From assembly GCA_030612785.1 (NCBI GenBank), contig JAUWNF010000215.1, positions 1-6,193 of the forward strand: a DNA stretch of 6,193 bases, written 5' to 3'. This document shows positions 5,476 through 6,193 of this stretch, in pieces. This stretch comes from Phycisphaerales bacterium (GTDB taxonomy: Bacteria; Planctomycetota; Phycisphaerae; UBA1845). Numbering within the stretch: position 1 is the stretch's first letter; each line of letters starts with the position of its first letter. The position numbers and the translations under genes were made by a program. The notes beneath the pieces are model-generated. The model did not search any database and was not told the DNA's origin. It worked only from the letters and a program-made list of their open reading frames with translations.

Positions 5476-6193
5476 ATGAGAAACATGTGGAGAGCCGGCG
5501 TCCGGTTTCTCATGATTCCTATCGTGTTGCTGGGAACCGTCGGTGCGCGACCGTCCATGGCCTCAGGTGACGACGAAGATACGCTCATGGCTGCGTACCG
5601 TCGGGGGGAAGAGCTGAAGAAGCAAGGACGTTACGCGGAAGCAGCGGCTGAGTATGAGAGGGCGGTTCGGTTGGCCCCCCAGGTCTTCGGCGACGAGGAC
5701 GCCAACACCGCCGTGCTTATGAACAACTTGGCCATGCTGTACAAATCGATGGGCCAATACGCTAAGACCGAGCCGCTGTTGGTCCAGGCCATGGAGATCA
5801 AGAAGAAAGCCCTCGGCGAAGATCATCCCGACTATGCAACCAGCCTGGGCAACTTGGCCGCGCTGTACTACTCGACGGGCAATTACGCCAGCGCCGAGCC
5901 GCTGCTCGTCCGGGCCATGGAGATCAAGAAGAAAGCCCACGGCGAAGAGCACGCTGACTATGCAACCAGCTTGGGCAACTTGGCCGTGCTGTACTACTCG
6001 ACGGGCAAGTACGCCAAAGCCGAGCTGCTGTTCGTCCGGGCCATGGAGGTCAAGAAGAAAGTCCTCGGCGAAGAGCACCCTGACTATGCCCTGAGCCTGA
6101 ACAACTTGGCCGCGCTGTACAAGGCGATGGGGCAGTATTCCAAAGCCGAGCCGCTATACGTCCAAGCCATGGAGATCAGAAAGAAAGCCCTCG
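5476..6193 (+). CDS. Exported TPR protein with kinesin-light-chain-type repeats, N-terminal part
   Basis: The frame runs from ATG 5476 to the right edge without a stop (239 codons and one base). The N-terminus has a basic stretch, then a hydrophobic core (FLMIPIVLLGTVGA) and a likely cleavage site before GDDED, so it is an export signal. Residues 38-80 hold a TPR-like pair (RRGEELKKQGRYAEAAAEYE). From residue 83 on, 42-aa units repeat in register, each with N-L-A-x-L-Y, then G-x-Y-A-x-A-E-x-L, then A-M-E-I-K-K-K, and G-E-x-H-x-D-Y-A. This 42-aa type (kinesin light chain, NB-ARC/CHAT partners) makes a superhelix for protein binding. In bacteria with many such arrays a C-terminal CHAT caspase-like protease is common, but any such domain lies outside the window. 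The gene starts 99 bp after the FGE-domain gene on the same strand. Confidence 0.9.
   Translation, partial: MRNMWRAGVRFLMIPIVLLGTVGARPSMASGDDEDTLMAAYRRGEELKKQGRYAEAAAEYERAVRLAPQVFGDEDANTAVLMNNLAMLYKSMGQYAKTEPLLVQAMEIKKKALGEDHPDYATSLGNLAALYYSTGNYASAEPLLVRAMEIKKKAHGEEHADYATSLGNLAVLYYSTGKYAKAELLFVRAMEVKKKVLGEEHPDYALSLNNLAALYKAMGQYSKAEPLYVQAMEIRKKAL
5722..6193 (+). repeat. Tandem 126-bp coding repeats (TPR units)
   Basis: Units start at 5722, 5848, 5974 and 6100; the last is cut by the edge. The second and third differ at about 15 of 126 bases by my count, the first and second at about 22. Identical codon runs around GCCATGGAG and AAGAAGAAA suggest recent duplication or recombination between units. 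Confidence 0.85.

Noticed and set aside
5563..6078. Minus-strand repetitive protein opposite the TPR array
   Set aside because: Its repeats simply mirror the 126-bp TPR units; the plus frame has a start, signal peptide and clear TPR consensus.
5722..6193. CRISPR-like array
   Set aside because: The 126-bp units are adjacent, without spacers, and encode in-frame TPRs.

Overview
The window is a GC-rich bacterial segment. Its style points to Planctomycetota or a close relative: sulfatase-modifying-factor (FGE) and DUF4384 modules in one exported protein, kinesin-light-chain-type TPRs, integrin-like calcium-loop repeats, and an integrase fragment of a kind I associate with planctomycetes. That placement is inferred from gene style, not shown by a marker gene.

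The left part (1-1645) is an eroded accessory region. The minus strand at 1-82 carries the start of an IS630-type transposase that leaves the window. After an AT-rich stretch and a non-coding leader, a von Willebrand factor A (VWA) gene begins at 335 with a good ribosome binding site and an intact MIDAS metal site. Its homology stops near 820. The same frame then runs into a frameshifted integrase N-terminus (about 924-1240), followed in another frame by what looks like the tail of a Tn5/IS4-type transposase (about 1240-1377). Next comes an orphan C-terminal coding fragment (1418-1645) that resembles LPP20-type lipoprotein tails. No gene here looks intact.

The right part (1700-6193) holds three healthy plus-strand genes, each with a Shine-Dalgarno sequence and an N-terminal export signal. 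They are a 561-aa exported protein with two calcium-binding FG-GAP/VCBS-like loops; a 605-aa exported protein with FGE-fold, CsgG/FlgO-like and DUF4384 modules; and a TPR protein with 42-aa repeats that continues past the right edge. The first gap (173 bp) holds a hairpin and a candidate sigma70-type promoter. The second (99 bp) holds a terminator-like hairpin and two hairpins that compete for the same bases.

The three genes probably act together at the cell surface or periplasm. DUF4384 and this TPR type often accompany caspase/CHAT-protease, kinase or CsgG-like modules. The unseen C-terminus of the TPR protein, possibly a CHAT protease, is the key missing information. The FGE-CsgG-DUF4384 chimera is the most unusual item in the window.
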